A stretch of 64,000 bases of DNA, taken from contig NZ_JAGSNF010000003.1 of assembly GCF_018139485.1 (NCBI RefSeq), positions 357,524 to 421,523 on the forward strand, read 5' to 3'. Below the pieces are notes generated by a model. It was not told where the DNA came from. It worked only from the letters and a program-made list of their open reading frames with translations, and made no database searches. How positions within the stretch are numbered: the first letter of the stretch is position 1; every line of letters begins with the position of its first letter. Below, in pieces: positions 16,640 to 24,946 of the stretch. Origin of the DNA: Phycicoccus avicenniae (GTDB lineage: Bacteria > Actinomycetota > Actinomycetes > Actinomycetales > Dermatophilaceae). Made by a program: the position numbers and the translations under genes.

Positions 16640-17665
16640 TCACACTGTCCCAGACGCGGGGACGCGACCGGCCGCCAGCCCGACGAGGCGGGCCGCCTTG
16701 AGCTCGGTCTCCTCCCACTCGGCCGCCGGGTCGCTCCCCCACGTGATGCCCGCCCCGGTGCCGAAGCGCAGCACCCGGCCCCCGTCGTCGCGGCGGGCGG
16801 CCCAGAACGTGCGGATGCCGACGGCGAGCCGGGCGGTGCCGCGGTCGGCGTCGAGCCAGCCGACCGCGCCGCAGTAGGGGCCCCGCGGCACGGGCTCGAG
16901 CTCGGCGATGGTCACCAGGGCGCTGTGCTTCGGCGCCCCGCTCACCGACCCCGGTGGGAAGGTCGCCGCCAGCAGGTCCCGCCAACCCGTGCCCGGACGC
17001 AGCCGGGCCGACACCTCCGACACGAGGTGGGCGAGGCCGGGGTGCTCCTCGACCCGGCACAGGGCGTCGACGGCGACCGTCCCCGGGACGCCGACGCGCG
17101 CGAGGTCGTTGCGGACGAGGTCGACGATCATGACGTTCTCGGCGTGGTCCTTGCGCAGGAAGGACACGGGGTCGGCCGCGGTGCCCTTGATCGGTCCGGA
17201 CACGACGCGGTCGCCCGCGCGGTGCAGGAAGGTCTCGGGCGAGGCGCACACGACCTCCAGCCCGGCCTCGGGCAGGTGGAGGACCGCCTCGTGCGGCGCC
17301 GGGTTGCCCCGGGCGAGACGGGCGCCGAGCCCGCGCAGGTCCGCGTCCTCGGGCAGGTCGTGCTCGAGGACGCGGCAGAGGTTGACCTGGTAGACGGTGC
17401 CGTCGGCGATGCGGCGCCGGACCTCCTCGACACCGGCGAGGTAGCCGGCGCGGTCCAGCGAGCTGCGCCAGGGGCCCTCGAGCGGGTGCCACGGCGGGTC
17501 CGGGTCGGGCGTCGCGCCCCGTCCGACCCGGGCCATCCGCACCGCGGTGAGACGCCCCTCGAAGGTGAGGACGACGGCCCAGAACCCGGCGGTGAGGTCG
17601 GCCACGTCGTCCGTGACGTCCTGGACCCCCTGCGCCACGAGCGACCCGAACCGTGCCTCACCCAC
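16640..17665 (-). CDS. pabB: Aminodeoxychorismate synthase component I (short PabB-like)
   Basis: Chorismate-binding enzyme of 341 residues that should aminate chorismate in p-aminobenzoate synthesis. Chorismate-domain motifs are DGTVYQVNLCR, SPETFLH, SGPIKGTA, KDHAENVMIVDLVRNDL, FPPGSVSGAPK and GAVGWLDADRG. The N-terminal Trp-binding half is shortened compared with typical ~450-residue PabB/TrpE, a known short form. GTG at 17665 is used because longer starts would overlap the divergent NmrA-like gene. No glutaminase (pabA) gene is in the window. Confidence 0.85.
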   Translation of the reverse strand: MGEARFGSLVAQGVQDVTDDVADLTAGFWAVVLTFEGRLTAVRMARVGRGATPDPDPPWHPLEGPWRSSLDRAGYLAGVEEVRRRIADGTVYQVNLCRVLEHDLPEDADLRGLGARLARGNPAPHEAVLHLPEAGLEVVCASPETFLHRAGDRVVSGPIKGTAADPVSFLRKDHAENVMIVDLVRNDLARVGVPGTVAVDALCRVEEHPGLAHLVSEVSARLRPGTGWRDLLAATFPPGSVSGAPKHSALVTIAELEPVPRGPYCGAVGWLDADRGTARLAVGIRTFWAARRDDGGRVLRFGTGAGITWGSDPAAEWEETELKAARLVGLAAGRVPASGTV

Positions 17666-17744
17666 GACGGGCAAGCCTAGGGGCTCCTGGCGGAGCGTCC
17701 CGCGCGCCGCGGAATGCCGGCGGCGCACGCGGGGTTGCCGCGCC

Positions 17745-18575
17745 ATGACGATCGCCATCACCGGATCCACCGGCGCCCTCGGCGGCGCCGTCGCCCGCCG
17801 CGTCGCCGACCTCGCGCCCCGTCTCGTCGTCCGCGACGCCGGACGCGCGCCGACCCTCGAGGACAGCCACGTCGTCGTCGCGTCCTACGGCGACGAGCAG
17901 GCCTCGGTCCGCGCCCTCGAGGGGGTCGACGTCCTCCTCATGGTCTCGGGCTCGGAGTCCGCCGACCGACGCGAGCAGCACCGCACCTTCGTGCGCGCCG
18001 CGGCGACGGCCGGGGTGTCGCACGTCGTCTACACCTCCTTCGCGGGCGCGTCGCCGGACGCCACGTTCACCCTCGGCCGGGACCACGCCGACACCGAGGA
18101 GGCCGTCCGCACGTCCGGCATGGCGTGGACGCTGCTCCGGGACGACTTCTACGCCGAGGTCGTCCCGCTCTTCGCCGACGCCGAGGGCGTGATCCGGGGG
18201 CCGGCCGGGTCCGGGCGGGTCGCCCTCGTCGGCCGGCTCGACGTCGCCGACGTCGCCGCGGCCGTCCTGCGGGACCCGGCGGCGCACCGGGACGTGGCGT
18301 ACGACCTCACCGGGCCCGAGGCCGTCACCCTCGACGAGGCGGCGCGCCGGGCCGGGGCGGTGCTCGGCCGGGACCTCCGGTACGAGGAGGAGACCGTCGA
18401 GGAGGCCTACGCCTCCCGTGCGGCGGAGTACGACGTCCCGCAGTGGCAGCTCGACGCCTGGGTCAGCACGTACACCGCCATCGCCGACGGCTCGGTCGCG
18501 CGGGTGAGCGGCGACGTCGAGCGGGTCCTCGGCCGGCCCGCCCGCACCCTCGAGGACGCGCTGCTCGGGCGCTGA
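17745..18575 (+). CDS. NmrA-like/atypical SDR, NAD(P)H-binding protein
   Basis: 276-residue atypical short-chain dehydrogenase of the NmrA/QorB type. The N-terminal ITGSTGALGGAVARRV motif binds NAD(P); VVYTSFAGASPDATF and WTLLRDDFYAEVVP are characteristic of this subgroup, which lacks a conserved YxxxK. QorB relatives reduce quinones and NmrA relatives sense NADP; which applies is unclear. ATG at 17745, 79 bases from the pabB start on the other strand. Convergent with pckG, sharing a strong bidirectional terminator. Confidence 0.85.
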   Translation: MTIAITGSTGALGGAVARRVADLAPRLVVRDAGRAPTLEDSHVVVASYGDEQASVRALEGVDVLLMVSGSESADRREQHRTFVRAAATAGVSHVVYTSFAGASPDATFTLGRDHADTEEAVRTSGMAWTLLRDDFYAEVVPLFADAEGVIRGPAGSGRVALVGRLDVADVAAAVLRDPAAHRDVAYDLTGPEAVTLDEAARRAGAVLGRDLRYEEETVEEAYASRAAEYDVPQWQLDAWVSTYTAIADGSVARVSGDVERVLGRPARTLEDALLGR

Positions 18576-18589
18576 CCGCGGACGAGCAG

Positions 18590-18619
18590 AGGGCCCCCGA
18601 CCGGTCGGTCGGGGGCCCT
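18590..18619. terminator. Bidirectional terminator between convergent genes
   Basis: Perfect 13-bp stem: AGGGCCCCCGACC (18590-18602) with GGTCGGGGGCCCT (18607-18619), loop of four. It lies between the NmrA-like gene and pckG, which converge here. Confidence 0.85.
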
Positions 18620-18644
18620 GCCTGTCCGCTCGGCCGGCGACCGC

Positions 18645-20495
18645 TCAGGCCGTGACGCTGGCCTCCTGCTCGAGGGCGGCGGCGACGCGGCGGTGCGCGG
18701 CCCAGATCTCCTCGGGCAGGTCGTGGAACTGGTTCAGGTGGTCCTCGCGGAAGCGCATCTCCTCGCGCCAGCGGTCGACGTCGACGGTGAGGATGGTGTC
18801 GAGGTCCTCGCGGCTGATGTCGAGACCGGTGAGGTCGAGCTCCTCCTCGAGGGGGAGGATCCCGACGGGGGTCTGCCGTCCGGTGACCTCGCCCTTGGTC
18901 CTGGCGATGATCCACAGCAGGGCGCGGAGGTTCTCGCGGTAGCCGGGCCAGCGGAAGTGGCCGTCCTCGGGGTCGCGCTGGAACCAGTTGACGTGGGCGA
19001 AGAGCGGCTGGTGGGTCGCGGCGCCGACGATCTTCAGCCAGTGCGCGGCGTACGCGCCCTCGGGGTAGGACATGAACGGGCGCATCGACATCGGGTCGTA
19101 GCGCAGCTTGCCCTCGACGCCCTCGGCCGCCGCGGTGGCCTCGGCGCCGAGCGTCAGCCCGTCGTAGACCCCTTCGGCGAGGTCGGTGATGGCGCGCACG
19201 AGCGGCTCGCGGTCGCGGGTGCGGCCGCCGAAGATGATCGCGTCGATCCGCACGCCCTCGGGCTTCTCGAAGTCGGCGGCGACGTTCGGCACGTTCGCGA
19301 GCGTCGTCGTGAAGCGGCTGTTCGGGTGCGCCCACGGGGCGTCGGCCTCGTCCGCGCCGCGCTCGGCGACGAGCTCGCCCTTCCAGTCGCGCCACCCGTC
19401 GAGGTCGGCCGGCGGGGCCGGGGTGCGGCCCTCCCACCAGACCTCGTGGGTCTTCTCGTTGTAGGCGACGTTCGTGAACAGGGCGTGGGTGTCCTCGGCG
19501 ACGGCGTCCAGGGCCGTCGGGTTGGTCCGCTCGTTGGTGTCCTTGGCGACGCCGAAGACGCCGTTCTCGGGGTTCATCCCGTAGAGGTGGCCGTCCTCGC
19601 CGACCCACAGCCACGCGATGTCGTCCCCGTAGAACTCCACGTGGTACCGCTCGCCGAGGGCGTCCGGCGCGAGCGTCATCGCGAGGTTGGTCTTGCCTGA
19701 GGCGCTGGGGAACCCCCCGCAGATGTGGTGCTTCTCGCCGGTCTCCTTGTCGGTGACACCGAGGAGCATGAACTGCTCGCCGAGGAACTCCCCCGACGCC
19801 CAGCCGTCGTAGGCGGCCTGCCTCAGCCCGTGCGCGATCTTGCCGAGCAGGGCGTTGCCGCCGTAGCTGGACCCGAAGTGCAGGATCGTCCGCTCGTCGG
19901 CGACGGTGACGAAGTACCGCTTGTCCTCCGGCGTGCCCTGGCCGAGGGTCGGCAGGTCACCGGTGACGTGGACGGCCCGGACGAACATGTCGGGCTCGTC
20001 GAGGTCGTTGATGAGGTCGATGCCGACCCGGGCCATCCGGATCATGTGCAGGCACACGGTCCGGTTGTCGGTGATCTCGACGCCGGCGGCGAACCGCTCG
20101 AGCGGGGACCCGGGGGGCGACATGAGGTAGGGGATGACGTACATCGTCTTCCCGGCCATCGCGCCCTTCATGTGGCCCTCGACGACGGGACGGATCTCGT
20201 CGGTGTGCTTCCAGTTGTTGTAGACGCCCTCGTCCTGGGGGCGGCTCGTCGCGACGATCGTGCGCTCCTCGGAGCGGGCGGTGTCCTTGGAGTAGCTGCG
20301 CGAGTAGTACAGCCCCTCCCCGGCCGGGTCGATCTCGCCGGCGTCGAGGGACTCCCGGAGCAGCCGGGCGTCGTCGACGGCGCTCACCACCTCGATCCGC
20401 TCGGCGTCCAGGAACTGCGCCCAGTGCAGGACGTACTCCCGGACGCTGCTGTTCGTCAGCCCCGCGTCATCCAGGGACTTCTCCAGGTCGGCCAC
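18645..20495 (-). CDS. pckG: Phosphoenolpyruvate carboxykinase (GTP)
   Basis: GTP-dependent PEPCK interconverting oxaloacetate and PEP, the entry to gluconeogenesis; 616 residues, full length. Kinase-1 P-loop FPSASGKTNLAM (about 259-270), the kinase-2/metal site VEFYGDDIAWLW, the oxaloacetate/PEP region with RSYSKDTARSEERT and the adjacent Cys of the HICGGFPSASGK block are in place. ATG at 20495. The 380 bases upstream contain palindromes (20715-20737) that may be operators. It probably works with the fatty-acid operons here when cells grow on lipids; this is inference. Confidence 0.97.
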   Translation of the reverse strand: MADLEKSLDDAGLTNSSVREYVLHWAQFLDAERIEVVSAVDDARLLRESLDAGEIDPAGEGLYYSRSYSKDTARSEERTIVATSRPQDEGVYNNWKHTDEIRPVVEGHMKGAMAGKTMYVIPYLMSPPGSPLERFAAGVEITDNRTVCLHMIRMARVGIDLINDLDEPDMFVRAVHVTGDLPTLGQGTPEDKRYFVTVADERTILHFGSSYGGNALLGKIAHGLRQAAYDGWASGEFLGEQFMLLGVTDKETGEKHHICGGFPSASGKTNLAMTLAPDALGERYHVEFYGDDIAWLWVGEDGHLYGMNPENGVFGVAKDTNERTNPTALDAVAEDTHALFTNVAYNEKTHEVWWEGRTPAPPADLDGWRDWKGELVAERGADEADAPWAHPNSRFTTTLANVPNVAADFEKPEGVRIDAIIFGGRTRDREPLVRAITDLAEGVYDGLTLGAEATAAAEGVEGKLRYDPMSMRPFMSYPEGAYAAHWLKIVGAATHQPLFAHVNWFQRDPEDGHFRWPGYRENLRALLWIIARTKGEVTGRQTPVGILPLEEELDLTGLDISREDLDTILTVDVDRWREEMRFREDHLNQFHDLPEEIWAAHRRVAAALEQEASVTA

Positions 20496-20714
20496 GGTTC
20501 CTCACCCTTCTCGTCGGTCACAGATGCCGGGACCGGTGCACCACGACGCCGGGGTGTCCGCTCCACGAGACGGCCATTGGACCGCAGTCGGAAGGGGCGG
20601 GCCACCACCCGGGACGACCCCTGCGGGAGGGCTTGGTCACATCGGGTACCCACGACGAGACCTGCGTCACAGATACCGGTCAGTAGGGGTGGGTGTAAGC
20701 GATTTCGCCTGTGG

Positions 20715-20737
20715 GACAACGTTGTCACGGATGTGAC
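20715..20737. promoter_or_regulatory. Overlapping palindromes upstream of pckG
   Basis: A perfect 12-bp palindrome GACAACGTTGTC (20715-20726) runs into a second inverted repeat GTCAC-GGAT-GTGAC (20724-20737). They sit about 220 bases upstream of the pckG ATG. The first resembles LacI/GntR-size operators; the protein that binds is unknown. Confidence 0.45.
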
Positions 20738-20800
20738 GTACCCGACCCCGGCACGGCGTCCCCGCGCGGCGCTCCCCGACCACGCCCGGTGCATAGAGCT

Positions 20801-20857
20801 CGCTGGGTCGGCGCGAGCCCGCTGGGTCGGCGCGAGATCGCTGGGTCGGCGCGACCT
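20801..20857. repeat. Three tandem 19-bp repeats
   Basis: Unit CGCTGGGTCGGCGCGA plus three variable bases, present at 20801-20819, 20820-20838 and 20839-20857 without spacers. Lies just past the 3' end of the acyltransferase gene. Function unknown. Confidence 0.9.
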
Positions 20858-20875
20858 CGTCCGTCGCCGACGTCG

Positions 20876-21652
20876 TCAGTCGCCCGGGTCGGGGAGGCCG
20901 TCGGCCTTCGCGACGGCCCGGCGGTCGAGCACCCGGGCGACCTCGGGCGAGGGCGCACCACCGCCGCGCTCGGCCGGCCACCACCACGCCGACTCGGGCC
21001 GCCGCGGTGGGTCGGGGTAGGCGTCGACGAGACCGGTGACGAGGTCGTGCAGCGCGGCGTGGAACCGGTCGGTCAGCTCCTCGGCGCCCTCCCCCGGCAG
21101 CGCCCACAACGGCTCGCCGACCCACAGCCCGACCCACCGGCCGCGACGCAGCGACAGGTGCGGCCCCACCGTCCACACCCGGTGCAGGCCCCACGTCGCG
21201 ACCGGGACGAGCGGCACCCCGGCCTCGACGGCCAGCCGGGCGGCGCCGAGCCGCAGGTCGGCGCGGTCCTTGACGACGAAGGAGTGCCCGATCGTCGCCT
21301 CCGGGTACACGCCGACGAGCTCACCGGCGTGCAGCGCCCGGAGCGCCGTCCGGGCCGCCACCGCCCCGTGCCGCCGGTCGACGGGGATGTGGCGCATGCC
21401 GCGCATGAGCGGGCCGCCGACCGGTGAGCGGAAGACCGCCTCCTTCGCCATGAAGCGCACGAGCCGGCCGCGCCGGACGGCCGGCAGTCCGACGACGAGG
21501 AAGTCGAGGAAGCTCTGGTGGTTCGCCGCGACGACGGCGGCGCCGGACGTGGGCACGTGCTGCTCCCCGCGGACGTCGAAGCGCAACCCGAGGAGCCGGA
21601 ACAGCACGAAGGCCGCCCGGATGACCACGCGGTACAGCCGGTCGTCGCCCAC
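20876..21652 (-). CDS. 1-acyl-sn-glycerol-3-phosphate acyltransferase-like (PlsC family)
   Basis: Membrane-associated acyltransferase, 258 residues, probably adding an acyl chain in phospholipid or related lipid synthesis. Block I is NHQSFLDFLVVG (HX4D), block III is GVYPEATIGHS, and MAKEAVFRSPVGGPLMRGMRHIPVDR lies between them. An N-terminal hydrophobic stretch (VVIRAAFVLFRLLGL) can anchor it. Several such paralogues exist in actinobacteria, so plsC itself is not claimed. ATG at 21652, although GTG starts nearby are possible. Confidence 0.85.
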   Translation of the reverse strand: MGDDRLYRVVIRAAFVLFRLLGLRFDVRGEQHVPTSGAAVVAANHQSFLDFLVVGLPAVRRGRLVRFMAKEAVFRSPVGGPLMRGMRHIPVDRRHGAVAARTALRALHAGELVGVYPEATIGHSFVVKDRADLRLGAARLAVEAGVPLVPVATWGLHRVWTVGPHLSLRRGRWVGLWVGEPLWALPGEGAEELTDRFHAALHDLVTGLVDAYPDPPRRPESAWWWPAERGGGAPSPEVARVLDRRAVAKADGLPDPGD

Positions 21653-21721
21653 GGCCGCACGCTACCGACGCGCAGGGGTGCGCGTCGGCAGCCGCGGCGG
21701 ACCGGGCCGTGGCGGTGGCGC

Positions 21722-23554
21722 TCACCCGGTGTGGTGCACCTCCTGCAGCCGGTAGACCGGGGTGTCCAGGCCCTCGTACCGGGCCTTGAGCTGGAGGGCG
21801 AGGAACTGCGAGTAGTGGCGTGACTGGTGGAGGTTGCCGCCGTGCATCCACAGGTTGGTCACCTGGGTCGGCTTCCACATGTTGCGCTGCTCGCCCTCCC
21901 ACGGACCGGGGTCCTTCGGCGTGTCGGACCCCAGGCCCCAGCACTTGCCCAGCCGGTCGGCGGTCTCCTGGTCGACGAGGTCGGCGACCCAGCCGTTCAT
22001 CGAGTCGTACCCGGTCGCGAAGACGACGAGGTCCGCCGGCAGCTCGGTGCCGTCGTCGAGCACGACGGCGTCCTCGGTGAGCCGGACGACCTGGCCGTGC
22101 GCCAGGGTCACCTCGCCGTCCGCGACGAGGTCGGCCGCGCCCACGTCGATGTAGTAGCCCGAGCCGCGTCGGAGGTACTTCATGAACAGTCCCGAGCCGT
22201 CGGCGCCCCAGTCGTGCCAGAACCCGGCCTTCTCGAGCCGGTCGTAGAAGTCCTTGTCGACCTCGGCCATCGTCTCGTAGGCCGGGATCTGGAACTCGTG
22301 AAGGATGCGGTACGGCAGCGAGGCGAAGATCAGGTCGGCCTTCTCGGTCGTCACGCCGGCGTCGAGCGCCCGCTCCGAGTAGAGGTCACCGAGCCCGTAC
22401 TCCATGAGGCTGTCCGACTTCACGATGTGCGTCGAGCTCCGCTGCACCATCGTGACGTCGACGTCGTTCTCCCACAGCGCGCCGCAGATGTCGAAGGCGC
22501 TGTTGTTGCTGCCGATGACGACCGCCCTCCTGCCGCGGTAGGCGTCCGGCCCGGGGTGGCGCGAGGAGTGGTGGACGTCGCCCCGGAAGACGTCGAGGCC
22601 CTCGACCTCGGGCATCCGGGCCTTGCCGGACATCCCGGTCGCGAAGACGACGTGCGTGGGCGTGAGGGTCAGCGGCCGGCCCTCCCTCTCGACCTCGACC
22701 GTCCACTCCCCCGCCTCCTCGTTCCAGGTCACGCTCCTGGCCTCGGTGCTCGACCAGTACGGGATCTCCATGACCTTCACGTACGACTCGAGCCAGTCGC
22801 CGATCTTGTCCTTCGGCGCGAAGACCGGCCAGGTGTCCGGGAACTTGATGTAGGGCAGGTGGTCGTACCAGACGGGGTCGTGGAGGCAGAGCGACTTGTA
22901 CCGGCCGCGCCACTGGTCGCCGGGGCGTGGGTGCTTGTCGATCACGAGGCTCGGCACGCCGAGCTGCCGCAGCCGCGCGCCGAGGCCGATGCCGCCCTGG
23001 CCGCCCCCGATGACGAGGACGTACGGCTGCGTGGTCGACCCGAGCGACTCGGCCTCCTCCTGGCGCTGCTCCTTCCAGGTCGTCCGCGTCCTGTTCGCCC
23101 CGTGCTCGGCGCCCATCGGCCGCCGCCGGCGCCGCGGCTCCTCGAACCCCTTGAGCTCGTCGAGGGTCGTGAGCAGCGTCCAGGCCCTGTCCGCGCCGTC
23201 CTCCTCCTTCAGGCGCACGAGGCCGGTGCCGCGCCCGACGGCGGTCTCGAACGTGAACCAGGCGGTGACGACGCCACCGTCCTCGGTCGCCGGCTCGCTC
23301 GTCGCGAACGACGACGGTGCCGTCCGGGCGAGCGTCTCCGTCAGCAGGTCGCGGACCCCGTCCGGGTGCTCGACCGTCGTGAGGTTCCACGAGAAGGACA
23401 CGAGGTCGCGCCAGTAGCTCTCCGCGGCGAACATCCCTGCCGCCCGCTCGACGTCGCCGGCGGTCAGCGCCGCCTCGAGGTCGGCGAGCCAGGCGTCCGC
23501 CCGGTCGGGTGCGGACCGTCCCTCGGTGGCGGGTCGCTCCAGGGTGTCGGTCAT
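21722..23554 (-). CDS. NTF2-like domain fused to flavin-containing monooxygenase
   Basis: 610-residue NAD(P)H/FAD monooxygenase. Residues 1-135 look like an NTF2/SnoaL domain (DAWLADLEAALTAGDVERAAGMF...); the rest is a group B flavoprotein with the FAD motif VIGGGQGGIGLGARL (about 178-192), a second nucleotide motif VIGSNNSAFDICGAL (about 345) and the FATGYDSMNGW signature. Likely substrates are ketones, amines or aromatic/terpene compounds. Divergent from a GAF-domain regulator with 190 bases between, implying inducible expression. ATG at 23554; the longer frame was rejected as upstream of the promoter area. Confidence 0.88.
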   Translation of the reverse strand: MTDTLERPATEGRSAPDRADAWLADLEAALTAGDVERAAGMFAAESYWRDLVSFSWNLTTVEHPDGVRDLLTETLARTAPSSFATSEPATEDGGVVTAWFTFETAVGRGTGLVRLKEEDGADRAWTLLTTLDELKGFEEPRRRRRPMGAEHGANRTRTTWKEQRQEEAESLGSTTQPYVLVIGGGQGGIGLGARLRQLGVPSLVIDKHPRPGDQWRGRYKSLCLHDPVWYDHLPYIKFPDTWPVFAPKDKIGDWLESYVKVMEIPYWSSTEARSVTWNEEAGEWTVEVEREGRPLTLTPTHVVFATGMSGKARMPEVEGLDVFRGDVHHSSRHPGPDAYRGRRAVVIGSNNSAFDICGALWENDVDVTMVQRSSTHIVKSDSLMEYGLGDLYSERALDAGVTTEKADLIFASLPYRILHEFQIPAYETMAEVDKDFYDRLEKAGFWHDWGADGSGLFMKYLRRGSGYYIDVGAADLVADGEVTLAHGQVVRLTEDAVVLDDGTELPADLVVFATGYDSMNGWVADLVDQETADRLGKCWGLGSDTPKDPGPWEGEQRNMWKPTQVTNLWMHGGNLHQSRHYSQFLALQLKARYEGLDTPVYRLQEVHHTG

Positions 23555-23633
23555 GGCAGGGCTCCTTCCCGCGGGCGGGTCCACGTCGACCCGCGTCCGG
23601 GCCAGGGAACCCCCGGGACGCACCTCCCGGGAA

Positions 23634-23697
23634 GGGTTGCACCGGGTTGCAGCCCCTCCGATCCGACGGGGTGCACCCGCCCGGCCCGGACTAGCCT
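23634..23697. promoter_or_regulatory. Repeats and promoter between FMO and regulator
   Basis: Two direct copies of GGGTTGCA 10 bases apart (23634 and 23644), then a perfect palindrome GGGTGCACCC (23668-23677) and a -10-like TAGCCT (23692-23697) reading towards the regulator. The spacing suggests dimer binding on one DNA face, but the binding protein is inferred only. Confidence 0.45.
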
Positions 23698-23744
23698 GGA
23701 CACGACGTCCGGCGCCCCTGCGCGCCGACGGTCAGGAGTCGACG

Positions 23745-24941
23745 ATGACGCCGTTCGCGGGCAGCGCCGTGGTCCCGGGCACCGACCTCGGGCAGCACGC
23801 CCGCGCGCTCCGCCGGACGCACGACGCCGTCATGGGCGGCGCCCGGCCGCAGGACCCCGTCCGCCCCCTCGTCTCGCGCTCGTGGTCGCGCGTCCTCGGC
23901 TTCGGGCTCGACCCGACCCACGCCAACGCCCGCGACCCCCTGCCGCGTGCCGAGGTCGAGCGCCGCCGCCAGGCCTCGCCCCTCGCCCTCGTCGTCGACG
24001 AGGTCCGCTCGGTCCTCACCTCGGTCGCCGACGCGTCCCGCTTCATCGTCGTCGTCACCGACGCCGACGGCATCATCCTGTGGCGCGAGGGCTCGGCCGG
24101 CGTCCTGCGCACCGCCGACCGGCTCGGCTTCTGCGAGGGGGCGACCTGGACCGAGGACCACGTCGGGACGAACGCCATCGGGACGGCGCTCGCCGAGCAG
24201 GCCCCGGTCCAGCTCTTCTCGGCCGAGCACTTCGAGGAGGGTCAGCACCCCTGGTACTGCACGGCGTCCCCGGTCCACGACCCGCGGACCGGTGCCCTGC
24301 TCGGGGTCGTCGACGTGTCGGGCCCGGCCCTCACGCTGCACCCGGCCCTCGTCGCCCTCGTCGGCACCGCCGCGCGGCTCGCGGAGGCCGCGCTGTGGCG
24401 CCACCACGAACAGGCGCTGCGACGGGTGCGGCGCTCGGCCGAGCACGTCCTGGCCACGACGAGCGGACCGCTGCTCCTCGTCGACGACGACGGCTGGGTG
24501 GCCCACCACTGCGGTGTCCTCGTGAGGGACCGCGTGGCGGCCCCTCGGGCGGACCGGCCCGTGTCCGTCCCCGGGCTCGGGCTGTGCCTGCCGGAGCGGG
24601 TCGGCGAGGGGTGGCTCGTGCGCCCCGGCGCGTCGGGGTCCTCGCTCCGGGCCCGGCTCCACGAGGTCGCCGGGGACACCGTGCTCGACGTCACCGGGTC
24701 GGACGGGGCGTCCTGGCGGGTCACGCTCACCCCGCGCCACGCCACCGTCCTGCGCGCCCTCGCCGCGGCGACGCCCCACGGCAGGACGGCCGCGGACCTC
24801 AGCCGGGACCTGTTCGGGGACGACGAGCACCGCGTCACCGTCCGCGCGGAGGTGAGCCGGCTGCGCCGGGTCGTCGGCGCGCTCGTCGCGACGGCCCCGT
24901 ACCGGCTCGCCGACGGCGTCACCCTCGTGGACGGGTCCTGA
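23745..24941 (+). CDS. GAF-domain transcriptional regulator with winged-helix C-terminus
   Basis: 398-residue regulator resembling AcoR-type activators in its sensory half. The N-terminus is followed by a GAF-like domain (about 85-220: FIVVVTDADGIILW, GTNAIGTALAE, TASPVHDPRTGALLGVVDVSG). There is no AAA+ sigma-54 ATPase and no Fis-type helix. Instead the C-terminal ~65 residues (LTPRHATVLRALAAATPHGRT...VTVRAEVSRLRRVVG) look like a winged helix. Such actinobacterial proteins sit beside dehydrogenase or monooxygenase genes they control. Likely target: the divergent FMO. ATG at 23745 follows GTCAGGAG. Confidence 0.8.
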   Translation: MTPFAGSAVVPGTDLGQHARALRRTHDAVMGGARPQDPVRPLVSRSWSRVLGFGLDPTHANARDPLPRAEVERRRQASPLALVVDEVRSVLTSVADASRFIVVVTDADGIILWREGSAGVLRTADRLGFCEGATWTEDHVGTNAIGTALAEQAPVQLFSAEHFEEGQHPWYCTASPVHDPRTGALLGVVDVSGPALTLHPALVALVGTAARLAEAALWRHHEQALRRVRRSAEHVLATTSGPLLLVDDDGWVAHHCGVLVRDRVAAPRADRPVSVPGLGLCLPERVGEGWLVRPGASGSSLRARLHEVAGDTVLDVTGSDGASWRVTLTPRHATVLRALAAATPHGRTAADLSRDLFGDDEHRVTVRAEVSRLRRVVGALVATAPYRLADGVTLVDGS

Positions 24942-24946
24942 GTCCG

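Larger units (their letters stand above)
20496..20875. other. 380-bp non-coding region upstream of pckG
   Basis: No convincing gene. It holds the pckG leader, two related copies of a GTCACAGAT-A/G-CCGG element (about 20518 and 20666), the palindromes at 20715-20737 and the 19-bp tandem repeats at 20801-20857. The pckG promoter must lie here, but no clear -10/-35 pair was picked. Confidence 0.6.

Noticed and set aside
20801..20857. CRISPR array
   Set aside because: Units are contiguous with no unique spacers and no cas genes are nearby.
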